DNA of 64,000 nt, taken from Vulcanisaeta moutnovskia 768-28. GTDB taxonomy: Archaea > Thermoproteota > Thermoprotei > Thermoproteales > Thermocladiaceae. How positions within the stretch are numbered: the first letter of the stretch is position 1; each line of letters opens with the position of its first letter. Under the pieces are notes generated by a model. That model did no database searches and had not been told where the DNA came from. It worked only from the letters and a program-made list of their open reading frames with translations. Below are positions 7,631 to 17,600 of the stretch, in pieces. The stretch covers positions 1,674,001 through 1,738,000 of the forward strand of contig NC_015151.1 in assembly GCF_000190315.1 (NCBI RefSeq), in the 5' to 3' direction. A program made the translations under genes and the position numbers.

Positions 7631-9004
7631 ATGGCATCCTTCCCCGGTGAACTCTTGGAAAATGGGGAGTGGGGGCCGACTACTCCCGCAATACCGGGGG
7701 AGGGCGTCCGTGAGGTGGAATTCTCGAATGTTAGGACAAACGTTGTTCGTCTATTACCCAACGGTTTTCAGGATAGGAAGTTGAGGAGACTTGCTAACAT
7801 CTCGGCTAAGTTATTTAACGAGGTTAATTATGAAAGGAGGCAACAGTTCTTCCGTGGGGAACAAGTGGATTTTAAGGGGACGTGGAAAAAGTATTATGAG
7901 AAGTATAAGGGAATACTAGGTGTTAATGCCCAGGCGGTGCTTCAGAAGAATAATGAGGCTTGGTCCTCATTCTTCTCCCTATTGAAGCTTAAGAAGGAGA
8001 GGAAATTACCACGTTTCCTAAAGCCAAACCCACCTGGCTACTGGAAGGATATGGAGACTAGAAGGAGGAAACTAATACTAGTTATTAGACAAGATAGGTA
8101 TGAGGTTGATGAGCAGAGGCATGTAATCATCCTCAAGGATTTTAAAATGGAGATTGAATTCGCTGGTAGGTTGAGGTGGTTTGGTAAGCAGGGTAGGCTC
8201 GAGATACACTATGACGAAACCAGGAATGCTTGGTACGCCTCAATACCTGTCGAGGTTGGTGTTGAGGAAACAAGGACTGGTAAGAGGAGTAAGTACATCG
8301 TGAGGGGAGAAAGGAGGAGTATACAAATCGCTACTCCTAAAGGGAGTAAGGTTGCTTCAATTGACTTGGGTGTTAACGTTTTGGCGAGTGTGGTGGTTAG
8401 TGATGGGACGTGGTTGCTGTACAGGGGTGTTAGGGCTAAGGAGGACTACTTCTACTTCCAGAGGAGGATTTCTGAAATTCAATCCTGGCTGGATAAGAAT
8501 AAGGACAGGCTCCTTGATGACGCAATTGAGGAGGTAAGGAGGGAGGTAGGGAGACTTCATGGCAAGCTAAGGAGGAGGTTGCTCCACCTCTACAGAAACC
8601 TGGCATCCCACCTCATTAAAAAGCTCCATGAACTAGGCGTCTCAACCATCTACCTTGGCTACCCATTCAACATTGCCCAGGAGAATGGTAACAAGTTCAC
8701 GGTGAACATGTGGTCATACCGCAAGTTAATGGAGGTCATTGAACTAAAGGCACAGGAGTACGGCATTAAGGTGTATGAGGTCCTTGAATACAACACGTCT
8801 AAATACTGTGCTTACCATGGTGTTGAGGTTAATAGACAACCGAGGGGTGTTGTTAACTGCCCAATGGGTCATAAATTGCATGCTGACCTAAACGGCGCAC
8901 TGAACATAATGAAGAAAGCCACAAACCCAGTGGTCCCAGCAATTAAAAAACCACTATCTTTCCTTGTCCTTCATAACAGAGTAGCACCCACAAAAGGGGT
9001 GTAA
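7631..9004 (+). CDS. tnpB: TnpB-family protein with unusual RuvC-II
   Basis: The protein (about 457 residues) has the TnpB/OrfB layout: an N-terminal helical block around KLFNEVNYERRQQF, a wedge region, then a split RuvC domain. RuvC-I is VASIDLGVNVLASVV and RuvC-III is HKLHADLNGALNIMKKA, both with the expected Asp. At the usual RuvC-II position (hydrophobic strand ending in Glu) it reads TIYLGYPFNIAQENG, with Gly instead of Glu. The zinc motif is also atypical: CAYH and later CPMGH. The ATG at 7631 is preferred; the coding could begin still later, near VRTNVVRLLPNG. It may be an active member of a divergent crenarchaeal subfamily or a cleavage-deficient one. Confidence 0.85.
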   Translation: MASFPGELLENGEWGPTTPAIPGEGVREVEFSNVRTNVVRLLPNGFQDRKLRRLANISAKLFNEVNYERRQQFFRGEQVDFKGTWKKYYEKYKGILGVNAQAVLQKNNEAWSSFFSLLKLKKERKLPRFLKPNPPGYWKDMETRRRKLILVIRQDRYEVDEQRHVIILKDFKMEIEFAGRLRWFGKQGRLEIHYDETRNAWYASIPVEVGVEETRTGKRSKYIVRGERRSIQIATPKGSKVASIDLGVNVLASVVVSDGTWLLYRGVRAKEDYFYFQRRISEIQSWLDKNKDRLLDDAIEEVRREVGRLHGKLRRRLLHLYRNLASHLIKKLHELGVSTIYLGYPFNIAQENGNKFTVNMWSYRKLMEVIELKAQEYGIKVYEVLEYNTSKYCAYHGVEVNRQPRGVVNCPMGHKLHADLNGALNIMKKATNPVVPAIKKPLSFLVLHNRVAPTKGV

Positions 9005-9052
9005 CCCCCAAGACCCCAGGAAACCCACGCCCTCCAGGGCGAGGAAGGGGTC
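9005..9052 (+). ncRNA. Putative omega RNA 3' scaffold / right end of the element
   Basis: The 48 bases between the tnpB stop and the resumed ATPase sequence hold two short stems, including CGCCCT-CC-AGGGCG, and end in a G-rich tail plus TCA. In IS200/IS605 elements this region overlaps the tnpB 3' end and forms the guide-RNA scaffold, with the guide read from the flank beyond the end. The RNA 5' boundary within tnpB cannot be set from sequence alone. Confidence 0.5.
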
Positions 9053-9211
9053 ATGAGGTACGTAATGGCTAGACTCGGTGTGAGACCGACGAATGTCACA
9101 CTGTCTAGGGACTTAAATAACCTAGTTAAGATGAGTTTCCTGACCAAGGACGGTGAGTTTTACGGCATTCCGGACCCAATAATTAGGTATGCCGTGCTTA
9201 AGATGAGGTAG
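9053..9211 (+). pseudogene. Archaeal ATPase, C-terminal remnant
   Basis: The frame reads MRYVMARLGVRPTNVTLSRD and then LNNLVKMSFL, GEFYGIPDPIIRYAVLKMR and stop. This is the winged-helix C-terminal end typical of archaeal ATPases (a strand-turn of the type GxYxIPDPixry). With the N-terminal remnant at 7246 it forms one gene broken by the tnpB element. The true reading frame entered from upstream, so the ATG at 9053 is only an internal methionine. Confidence 0.7.
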
Positions 9212-9224
9212 TTAATTACGGCAT

Positions 9225-9490
9225 CTACAGTTTTTCATAAATATTCTCCCGCTTGCCTATGGTGATTACCCTTATGGCGCGTTGCGTATGGTTTATTTTG
9301 GTAGATTATCCTGTAATCACCCACCCTAGCTTGGCATAATCCCCTGAGCCTTCCCTTAAGCTCCTTACTCGCAAATTGGGTTGCTGGCTAGCTCATTAAT
9401 CCTCTCTAGGATCCTATCACACGCATCATTAGGGAGATCCCTCAATGACCTCTCTGCTTCTCGCGAAAACTCCACCCTGTAACTATTCAT
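9225..9490 (-). pseudogene. RelE/ParE-type toxin, frameshifted
   Basis: From the ATG at 9490 the protein begins MNSYRVEFSREAERSLRDLP and stops early at about residue 41. The RelE fold then continues in a second frame (KELKGRLRGLCQARVGDYRI) and a third (INHTQRAIRVITIGKRENIY, then EKL and stop). The second shift lies at a T4 run on the plus strand (9296-9299). Reassembled, it is a full RelE/ParE-like mRNA interferase or gyrase toxin of about 88 residues. The upstream 86-residue gene overlaps its start by 4 bp and is the likely antitoxin or cassette partner. Confidence 0.8.
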
Positions 9491-9747
9491 TGTTTAATCA
9501 CGCCCTCCTCCCTCAACGCCTTGTAGCTCTCGTCACTGATTAGTAGGTCTAGCGTGTCTATGTATGCATCAAGCTCCTCCGCGTATGCCCTGGACCACTG
9601 GGCAAGTGCGTCGAGGTTCTCCCTCCTGAATTCCTTAACAATGCCCAGCACTGCGGTTGTTGCTGAGTACCACGCGAACATTGTAGCCATTAGGTAGGCC
9701 GACGTTTCACCAACCTCATTAAGTGCTCGTTCGTTAATCCTGCTCAT
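9487..9747 (-). CDS. Small protein upstream of relE remnant, possible antitoxin
   Basis: This 86-residue acidic, helical protein (ALAQWSRAYAEELDAYIDTL near the C-terminus) is not one I recognise. It overlaps the relE remnant by 4 bp on one side and a 160-residue gene by 4 bp on the other, so the three are translated as one operon. Its size and position suggest the antitoxin of the RelE-like toxin, but no ribbon-helix-helix or other DNA-binding motif is evident. Confidence 0.6.
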   Translation of the reverse strand: MSRINERALNEVGETSAYLMATMFAWYSATTAVLGIVKEFRRENLDALAQWSRAYAEELDAYIDTLDLLISDESYKALREEGVIKQ

Positions 9748-10226
9748 GAGTCCATCAAAAACCCATACCTAACCATGTTATCTATGACCCACTGGTCATG
9801 TTCAATGAGTATGGATAATGCGTAAATGAGGTCCTCGGCACGTGGGTAATTGGTCGACCTAATCAACCTAGTCAATTCCCTACCAAGCCCCAACTCGGCC
9901 CTGCTAAAATCATTAATGCTAATTCTCCCCAAACCAATGTTGCTGGACACATACTGGGTTAGCCTGATTATGGGGTTTATGATCTTAACCGTGAATGTCG
10001 ATAAATTAGTTAGAAATGCATTGCTGAGGTTATCGGCACTCAGGACAGTACGAACCTCATTATCTAACACATCCCTAAAGGCGCTCAAGGCGCTATCCAT
10101 TAAATCCCTTGGTATGCCCAGGGCAGTCACGTAATCAATGGATTTCTCAACAACCAATGCCGCAGCCCCACCAAGTCCCACAGGCCTCGGAATCAAGTAC
10201 TGCTGCAATATAACCGACGCTTCCAC
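9744..10226 (-). CDS. Hypothetical helical protein, first gene of the relE cassette
   Basis: A 160-residue protein with mostly helical, uncharged sequence (PRPVGLGGAAALVVEKSIDY at the N-terminus; YALSILIEHDQWVIDNMVRY at the C-terminus). It starts with GTG at 10224-10226 and ends by overlapping the next gene by 4 bp (ATGA type). No family is recognised. The operon position with a small gene and a relE remnant suggests a third component of a toxin-antitoxin-like cassette, which is an inference from context only. Confidence 0.6.
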   Translation of the reverse strand: MEASVILQQYLIPRPVGLGGAAALVVEKSIDYVTALGIPRDLMDSALSAFRDVLDNEVRTVLSADNLSNAFLTNLSTFTVKIINPIIRLTQYVSSNIGLGRISINDFSRAELGLGRELTRLIRSTNYPRAEDLIYALSILIEHDQWVIDNMVRYGFLMDS

Positions 10227-10323
10227 ACTAAATTTAGCCTAATTCCTCTTAAAAATCATTCCCATCAAAGACCAATGCCAGTCGTTGTAGTGCCTTATTA
10301 ATTAAGTTGGTAGTACTCTATCG

Positions 10324-11505
10324 ATGAGGAGCAGTGGTTCACTATCGACAATACTCGCCGGAGTACTAGTACTAATTGCCCTACTCATGGGTATTGGCAT
10401 TGCCGTTGAGGTTATGTCCACGGTAATAACCCTGGAAGGCATAGCCGCTAACCACGTGAATACGGTGGGCAGGGTAGCAGCCACGTACAGCGGTCTAATA
10501 ACGCAGGGAGATACATTAATAAGCACCAAGGGTCCGGTGACGGTGATTGGTGCCGTGACGCCAAGTGGCTTTGAGGCAATTAACCTAACGACTTATGAGT
10601 ATGTAAATAACGGCACAGAACCCGAGTTACTGCTGACTAATGTTGGGCCTGTGATGCTTGACCCAACGCAACCAGTTACAAATAACCCAGCCCTAGATGC
10701 TAACCCAATTAGCTACTACCTATACCACTGGGTCTCCGCGGTGATAACCACGAGGCAGAACCAACAAAGCCAGTACTCAGGGGTCATAATAACACTGGGC
10801 AATAATTACTACTTACTGCACATAGACCCTAATTACGTGATTGGTCCTTTAAATAGCCTAAACACGTACATAACCAAGGATTATGGTATTGGGCAGTGGG
10901 GTTGCGAGGCATTATATGGTGGTATCGGTGTTGGCGGTTCATGGTCCACATGCCCAGTACCGCCACCTGGGCCAATAGGCACGGCCGTTTATAGTGGGTA
11001 CTGGCCGCAGATAATCATTAATCCCATTAATAACACTGCAATAGGTATAAGCCTGATAATCCCCAACGACACGAGCTTCATTAGACAGCCCCAATACTTC
11101 ACACTCTACGTACTGAGCCAAGGTAATGAGGCTTGGCTTAATTCAGCATGCCAGGGAACACACTCAATAACACAGATACCCAACCCAAACCCACCCTACA
11201 ACCCATTACCTGCACCGAATAATTGCACATTCGACATGACCTGGATACAATTCCCAAATCAAAGAGGCATTACGTGTTATAGCCACGGCTGGGTTTGGTG
11301 CACATTATCGCAGATAGTGACGTACAATATAACGATGAATATGAATCAACAAGTACCGAGTAAGTACTACCTAGTGATGGTAATTACATACCCGCAGGGA
11401 TACCCAAGCCAATGGTTCGTGTGGAACGTAACGAGCACAGGGCAGGGCTACCCAGTTTGGTTGGATGCGACTGGTCAACCGGCAATGGTTGAGATGCCGG
11501 GTTAG
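10324..11505 (+). CDS. Secreted or pilin-like surface protein
   Basis: The N-terminus has a short polar lead (MRSSGS) and one long hydrophobic segment (about residues 7-35), as in archaeal type IV pilin-like or membrane-anchored surface proteins. The remaining roughly 355 residues are Asn/Tyr/Pro/Thr-rich with several N-x-S/T sequons and paired cysteines (for example CPVPPPGPIG, FDMTWIQF region), typical of extracellular beta-rich proteins. A TATA-like box (about 10293-10303) lies 26 bp upstream of the ATG, suggesting a leaderless message. The giant surface-protein gene follows 179 bp downstream. The exact role is unknown. Confidence 0.7.
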   Translation: MRSSGSLSTILAGVLVLIALLMGIGIAVEVMSTVITLEGIAANHVNTVGRVAATYSGLITQGDTLISTKGPVTVIGAVTPSGFEAINLTTYEYVNNGTEPELLLTNVGPVMLDPTQPVTNNPALDANPISYYLYHWVSAVITTRQNQQSQYSGVIITLGNNYYLLHIDPNYVIGPLNSLNTYITKDYGIGQWGCEALYGGIGVGGSWSTCPVPPPGPIGTAVYSGYWPQIIINPINNTAIGISLIIPNDTSFIRQPQYFTLYVLSQGNEAWLNSACQGTHSITQIPNPNPPYNPLPAPNNCTFDMTWIQFPNQRGITCYSHGWVWCTLSQIVTYNITMNMNQQVPSKYYLVMVITYPQGYPSQWFVWNVTSTGQGYPVWLDATGQPAMVEMPG

Positions 11506-11655
11506 TCCATCATCAATCAATTCCTAATAAAACGCACAGAGGAGTTTACGGAAGCTAAATATATATTAATGATGGAATTATAAATATTATATTTATTTGT
11601 TCCACGATATGTGCAGTTCCACGGGATTACTCAACGATCTTTCCAAGCGAGTCCC

Positions 11656-11662
11656 TTATAAA
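11656..11662 (+). promoter_or_regulatory. TATA box of the giant surface-protein gene
   Basis: The sequence TTATAAA is centred about 26 bp upstream of the ATG at 11685, so transcription should begin at or next to the start codon and the message should be leaderless. The preceding 100 bp is very A/T-rich (an ATATATT-type stretch near 11565-11600), which may add to promoter strength. Confidence 0.7.
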
Positions 11663-11684
11663 CCCAATCGTACATTGAAGCCCG

Positions 11685-14600
11685 ATGTCAAAACCCAAAA
11701 CCAATTGGGAACTACCTAAACTAATAATACCAGTAGTAACTCTACTAGTAATAATAGGAATAGTTGCCGGGCTGGGACACCCAGCCTTAGCACAGCAGTA
11801 CGGACCAACATCAGTGCCAATACCACCAGTAACCTACACCTATACAATGTACTGGAACCTAACAGACGCAAGACTAACAATGACGTACCCACTCAGTACC
11901 TCTTACTGCCAAAGCTGTTATACCCTAATAAATCGCACAGTGCCTTGGTACTTCACAGCCGGTAAATCCTTCACCATATACATAGCCAACGCAAGCGACG
12001 TCTACTACTGGAACAGCCAGAGCCAGAGCTTTGTATTGTATTCACCTATTGAAATGACCGCTACAGCCACGGCAAACTCAACAGGAGGCGTAACCTGGAC
12101 AGTAAGCACAACACTAACCGGCGGAGTAACACCAAGCCAGGTCTACGCAAACTGGACAGTAGTGGTGGTCCTAAATAATTACGGAGGAGCGAACTGGATG
12201 GTATTTAATGTAACAACCGTAAATGCATCGTTAAACAGCCTAATGACTAACCTAACCAGCGTAAGTCCATCGACATACTTATCAACACCAACAGGCCCCT
12301 ACTACTTATTCAGACCAGTATATGGCGCTGAGACCACAAATAGCAGCCTATACGTGGTACTACCAGACCTATACTTCTTCTTCCTATATGTTGGCACGGC
12401 AACAAGCACAACATCAATATCACCGTTACCATCAACATCACAACTGGAGGCCTCAGTAACGCTGGGCACCGGCGTAACAGTCTTCGGACCAACCACCTAC
12501 AACAGCACAGTGTCAGGTGCCTCAACTAACATCTATGGCTATTCATACACGGGCTTCGGCCCAATCTACTACGTAACCAACGAGTTCAGCGGCCTGAACT
12601 CCGCAGACCACAACTACCCAAGCGTCACTGCCCAACCAATAACAATAACAGTTAATTACGTATACCCAAGCGGCCAGGCAGTAACACTATTCAACTATAC
12701 AACTGCAACAGAAAATAATGCAACTACACCGGAGTCATTTAATGCGGCTGTGGCATATACGTGGAATTATACCCATACTGGCGCATCAGGTATGGTAAGC
12801 TTAACGGCACTATGCAACGCCACTGGTGTTGACCCAGCATTGCTGGTTGGTATACCGGTGGTTTCATTCTACATAGGCAGTGTCTATGACCTAAAGGGCA
12901 ACCTAATAATTGGAAGTGCCAAAAACATACCCAACCCAATACTTGCGGAGAAACTATACGTAAAGTGGTTACTATCAACAACACCAACAGCCACCGTAGT
13001 CAGTGAGAACTACCTACGCTACTACGAATCAACACCAGCCCTGGTACCCGTCGGCTACTTCAGCGGTACTGGACCAGGCGCGCCATCATTTGCATCCACC
13101 GGATTCCCAACGCCGCAGCTCTACATATTCTATGAGAATCTGCCAGTATTCACGGCAGCAATATCGTCGGTTAGCTCAGGAGTGTCCATGGTCAATATAA
13201 CCAATGTATTCGTGTCTCTAATGCCAGTATTCATAAACATAACCCAGTACCAGCCAGGAGTTCCAGCATCAAGCCAGTTACCACTCAGCCCCAACATAGT
13301 ACCATACCTAACTGTGTACTACTTATACTCAACAACACCAACCATAAGCCAGACACCACCAACCAGCGCAGTACAGGGCATGCTATATTATGAGGAGCAA
13401 GTATGGACTAACGAGACAACCTACGGCACGTACTACCCAGCAACAATAGCCCAATTCCCACCATTTGAGCAATCCTCAGTATCCGGTGTGCTAGTTACAC
13501 CTGAGGTTAATTGGTTCCCAGCACCACCGCTCAGCGGTACGGTATCTGCCACAGCAAATGGTCCAACGTCAGTCACAATAACACCGCCAACATCGCAGCA
13601 GGTATACTACTACACCTTCTGGCTGCAGTACAATGGCATGACCGTGGGCTTTGGAACTTATGCGCTTGGTTATGAACCAGGTACTATCTACAATGAGCAA
13701 TACATGGTCAGTACACCAGAAATGCCAGTATTTGATGTGTATCCACTTAGCGAGAGTAATACAACATTATTATCATTCTACGACAATGCCACTGAACTGG
13801 CTGTAATGACACCAACGGGTGTTTTACCAAGTGGTACAATACAGTTTGCCAATGTAACCGTTGAGAGGGCATTCATAGCCGCGACATACACAGTCTATAA
13901 CGTGCAGTTCCTCAACCTATGCAATGAGACAATAACTTCGGGCACAGTCTACATAAGTGAGCTAACACCGAGTGGTATGTCCGTTACATTACCGCCAGTA
14001 CAGTTGAGTTCCTCGGCTTATATAATGAAGATAACAGCACCAATGGCCCTAGAGATATCATCAGTGTCCGGCGCGCCGTACATAGAGGCCATGTCACCAG
14101 TATTCAACTTCACATTGAACTACTACGGCTACGTAATGCCAAGCGTTAACTACACCAGTAGACAGCCCGAGTACAACTACATGCTAACTCCTGGCATTGT
14201 CAATGTTGTTTACTTCCCACTCATTGACATTAATATTCAAGTACTCAGTGAGACAACGCCGCAGTATCCACTACAGGGCTTCGTTGTAAATCTATACAGC
14301 GCAGTGACTGGGCAGAAAATGTGGGAAGCAATAACCAACTCGAGTGGCTATGTATACATAATGAATGTACCAATCAACGCCAGTTACATAACGCCAGTCT
14401 CATACGTAATGCTTAAGGTCAGGACAATAAGCCCAGCCACAGACAGTGTCTACCCATACGCCTCTGTGTCACAGCAGTATGGACAGACGTACCAGGCATA
14501 CGCAAGCGCTTTAGGAATACCGAGTGGCTACTACGCCTACACGCTTGGTACTAGGGGTCCATTCGATGAGAACTTAACGATTTACTACGAGCAGTTCTCA

Positions 14601-17600
14601 GTGCCAGTAACAACCGTATGCGGTCAAGTATTCCCAATAACCGTACCGGTTGAGAACCTACACATAATAGTAACTGATCTGCAGGGCAATGTGCTGAGCA
14701 GCCAGCCAGTCTACCCATGCGCAACGCCAAGCTACTGCCCAAGCTTCTACTACAACGTGACCCTAGTACTTGATGACCAGTACAGTCCATACTACCTAGC
14801 CAGCCAGTGGTTAGTATTCCCAACGTACTGGCTGAACCTAACCGACTTCAGGGTTGTTGGACAGACCTGGATGCAGCCTCAATACGAGGCTCTGGAGAGT
14901 ACATTCCAGTCATTACTAGCCGCTGATCAGGCAGCCTACCAGAGCGGCACAATTGGTTTACAGCAGTTTGCCGAGTGGTACGTGGGCAACTACAGCTACT
15001 ACACACTAGCCGCATTACTGGCTAACTACAGTACACCATCACCATTCGCAATATTCACATTCCCATCAATAGTACCTCACGAGGGCACAATATTCATGAG
15101 ACTATTCATGCCAGGCCAGGCATTCCAGATGAAGGTCTACTACCTAGGCCAGGAGGTATTCAACCAGATAGTGCCGGTGCCTTCACCTAATGAGGACGTG
15201 ATAATAACACCAACAGGACAGGTTGAGTACACCACAAGCAATGTAACTGTCTACATAGCTGGGCAGGCAGTGACAGTACCACCAAATGGCACAATAATAA
15301 TCGAGAGCAGTGTTTACCCAGTCACCTTCAACATAACGAGTAAGAGCGGCATATACCCAGTGGGCAACACCTACCTAGGACTAACATTCACAGACGTCCT
15401 ATACAGGGAGTACGTGATGCCACCATACTCAGCCCTAAGCACTAACATAGCCCAGAACTACATAAATAACACGGCCTATCCATTCAATGTAACAAGCTTT
15501 GGAATACTAACACCAAGCCAGCTTGAGCTACTGACAATGGGTACATACTCAATAATCGAGTCATACCAGACATCAACAGTTAATTACAACCCAAGCGCTG
15601 TGGCCAGCGAGGAGCTGATTGATAATGCCTACTCAATGGCTGGTTATGTACTGCCTAACCTAATGGGCTTCTTCGTTAATGCCAGCAGCCCAACAACAGG
15701 CCTAACACCACTATACATGACGAGTATATACCCGAACGTATTCAGCACAACGACGCCGAGTGCGGTGGCCTTTAACCTAACCATGGGCATACCAATATAT
15801 GCACATGTTGGTACATCAATAACAGCCACAGCAACGCCCAATGATACGTTCCTATACGCACCAAGCGCGGCCTACAGCGAGTATAGACTATTGGTCAATG
15901 AGTCGCTGATGGAGCCAGTAACGCCATTGCCGGCAGTCATTGACGGCTCATCAACCACATTATCAGCTAGTCCACTAACTGGCTTATACCCAATGACATA
16001 TGCAGTTGAGGTTTCACAGACGGCGAGCAGCCAGGTTAACTTCACATACTACACAGTGCCTAACCTAGCGAGCTATAGGTTGTGGGAGGCTTATGTTAAT
16101 GCCACTGGAATGAGCTCAGTCACCAATGCCACAGTTGGCATTTACGCAGCTAATGCAACTGGTTGGTACTACGTATACAGTGTTAATGTAACATCAACAT
16201 TCCAGCAGGCAATGGTTAGGACAGTACCACTATACATCTACCTGAGCTACAGCAAGATAACCAGTGTAGTCCAGTCACCAACTGAAGTGGCGGTAATACT
16301 GTACGTGAGTGGCAGCGGTACATACTACTTACTACCACCAGCCTACTATGGCGACCACACGCAGGTTGAGTATCCAGTAATAAGCAGCGGTTTCGGTGGT
16401 GTGGTGCATTACTACACGGAGAATTTGTACACTGTTGCGACGGGTTCAATGGCAGGAACAACGCAGACAATAACATTCACATACCCAACAGTGAACTCCA
16501 CGTGGTATCCATACTTCGGAAGCCCATTAACCGTGGTAATACCCGTTGGCTCTAATGGCGAGGCTGTGTTTGACGTGCCATGGTGGGCACCAACAACTGG
16601 AGCCTATGGTACAAGGATTGCGAGGTTCTGGATAATGGGCACAACAAGCACGACCAATGTTGGTTACGGCAGCATAACACCGGTAATAACACCAAGCCAG
16701 TACGTAGCTGGTACAGTATCACCACTGCCTGAGTATGCAGTCAGCAGCTATGTACTACTGAACTACATAACGCCAAGCGGTGGAGCAACGACAGTCTACA
16801 CCGGCGAGATACCGCCAGGCACAGTAACGAGCAGCGGGTCACTATACATGACAGCCATTGGCGCAGGCACAGGTGGCACATCAACGCCAATGCTAATGTT
16901 TGACACACTGTTCCCAGAGGACCTGTGGAACGTAACGATGAGCGCAATACAGGCTGTCAGTGGTGTCTATAACCTAAGGACAACAGCTCTAGAGAGCGTT
17001 GAGATCTACAACAATGCCACATTCCCAATATTCGTTACAGGCTTCATGTTCTCAACACCAACCAAGACATACTCACTAAGTGCACCAACAACTGAGGTAG
17101 GTCCAGGAGCCATCGTCGATGTACCCGCGCAGTACATCTACGGCAGCAGCTATGAGTTCACATCAACATGGTGCGACTTAGGTAACTACACACCATACAT
17201 ACCAGACCTATCGGCGACCTTCTACTACACACCACCCAACGCCACATTCTACCTAGCCAATGGAACGGCATTACCATTCACAGTATATCCAAATGGCACA
17301 GTAGCAATTAATGGTGTGACCTACAGCATAAGCCAGCTAGAGGCTCCATTGCAGTCACCGAGCATTAACTTCACGACACTCTACGCAGGCAGTGAGTTAG
17401 ACAACAGCAACACCACGGTTGCAATACCGCAGTACGGAGAGAGTGCCAGATCAAGTGTATACTATGAGTCCTACTATAACTACAGCAGTTCGATCGTTGG
17501 TGCTCAATCGTATGTGTATGACGACATGCCATACCCAGTCAATGGTAAGTGGGATATAGCTGGTTATGTTGGTGTTCCTCCATCATTGCTTAACCTATTG

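Larger units (their letters stand above)
7560..9052 (+). mobile_element. IS200/IS605-type element with tnpB only
   Basis: The unit contains tnpB and no visible tnpA. The right end is well marked: after the tnpB stop, 9005-9052 carries the small perfect hairpin CGCCCT-CC-AGGGCG and finishes in GGGGTCA, the form seen at the 3' end of many archaeal elements and the expected 3' scaffold of an omega-type guide RNA. A related end is seen on the remnant near 46421. The left boundary is approximate (7555-7610). The element sits inside an ATPase gene, whose two ends lie on either side. Confidence 0.7.
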
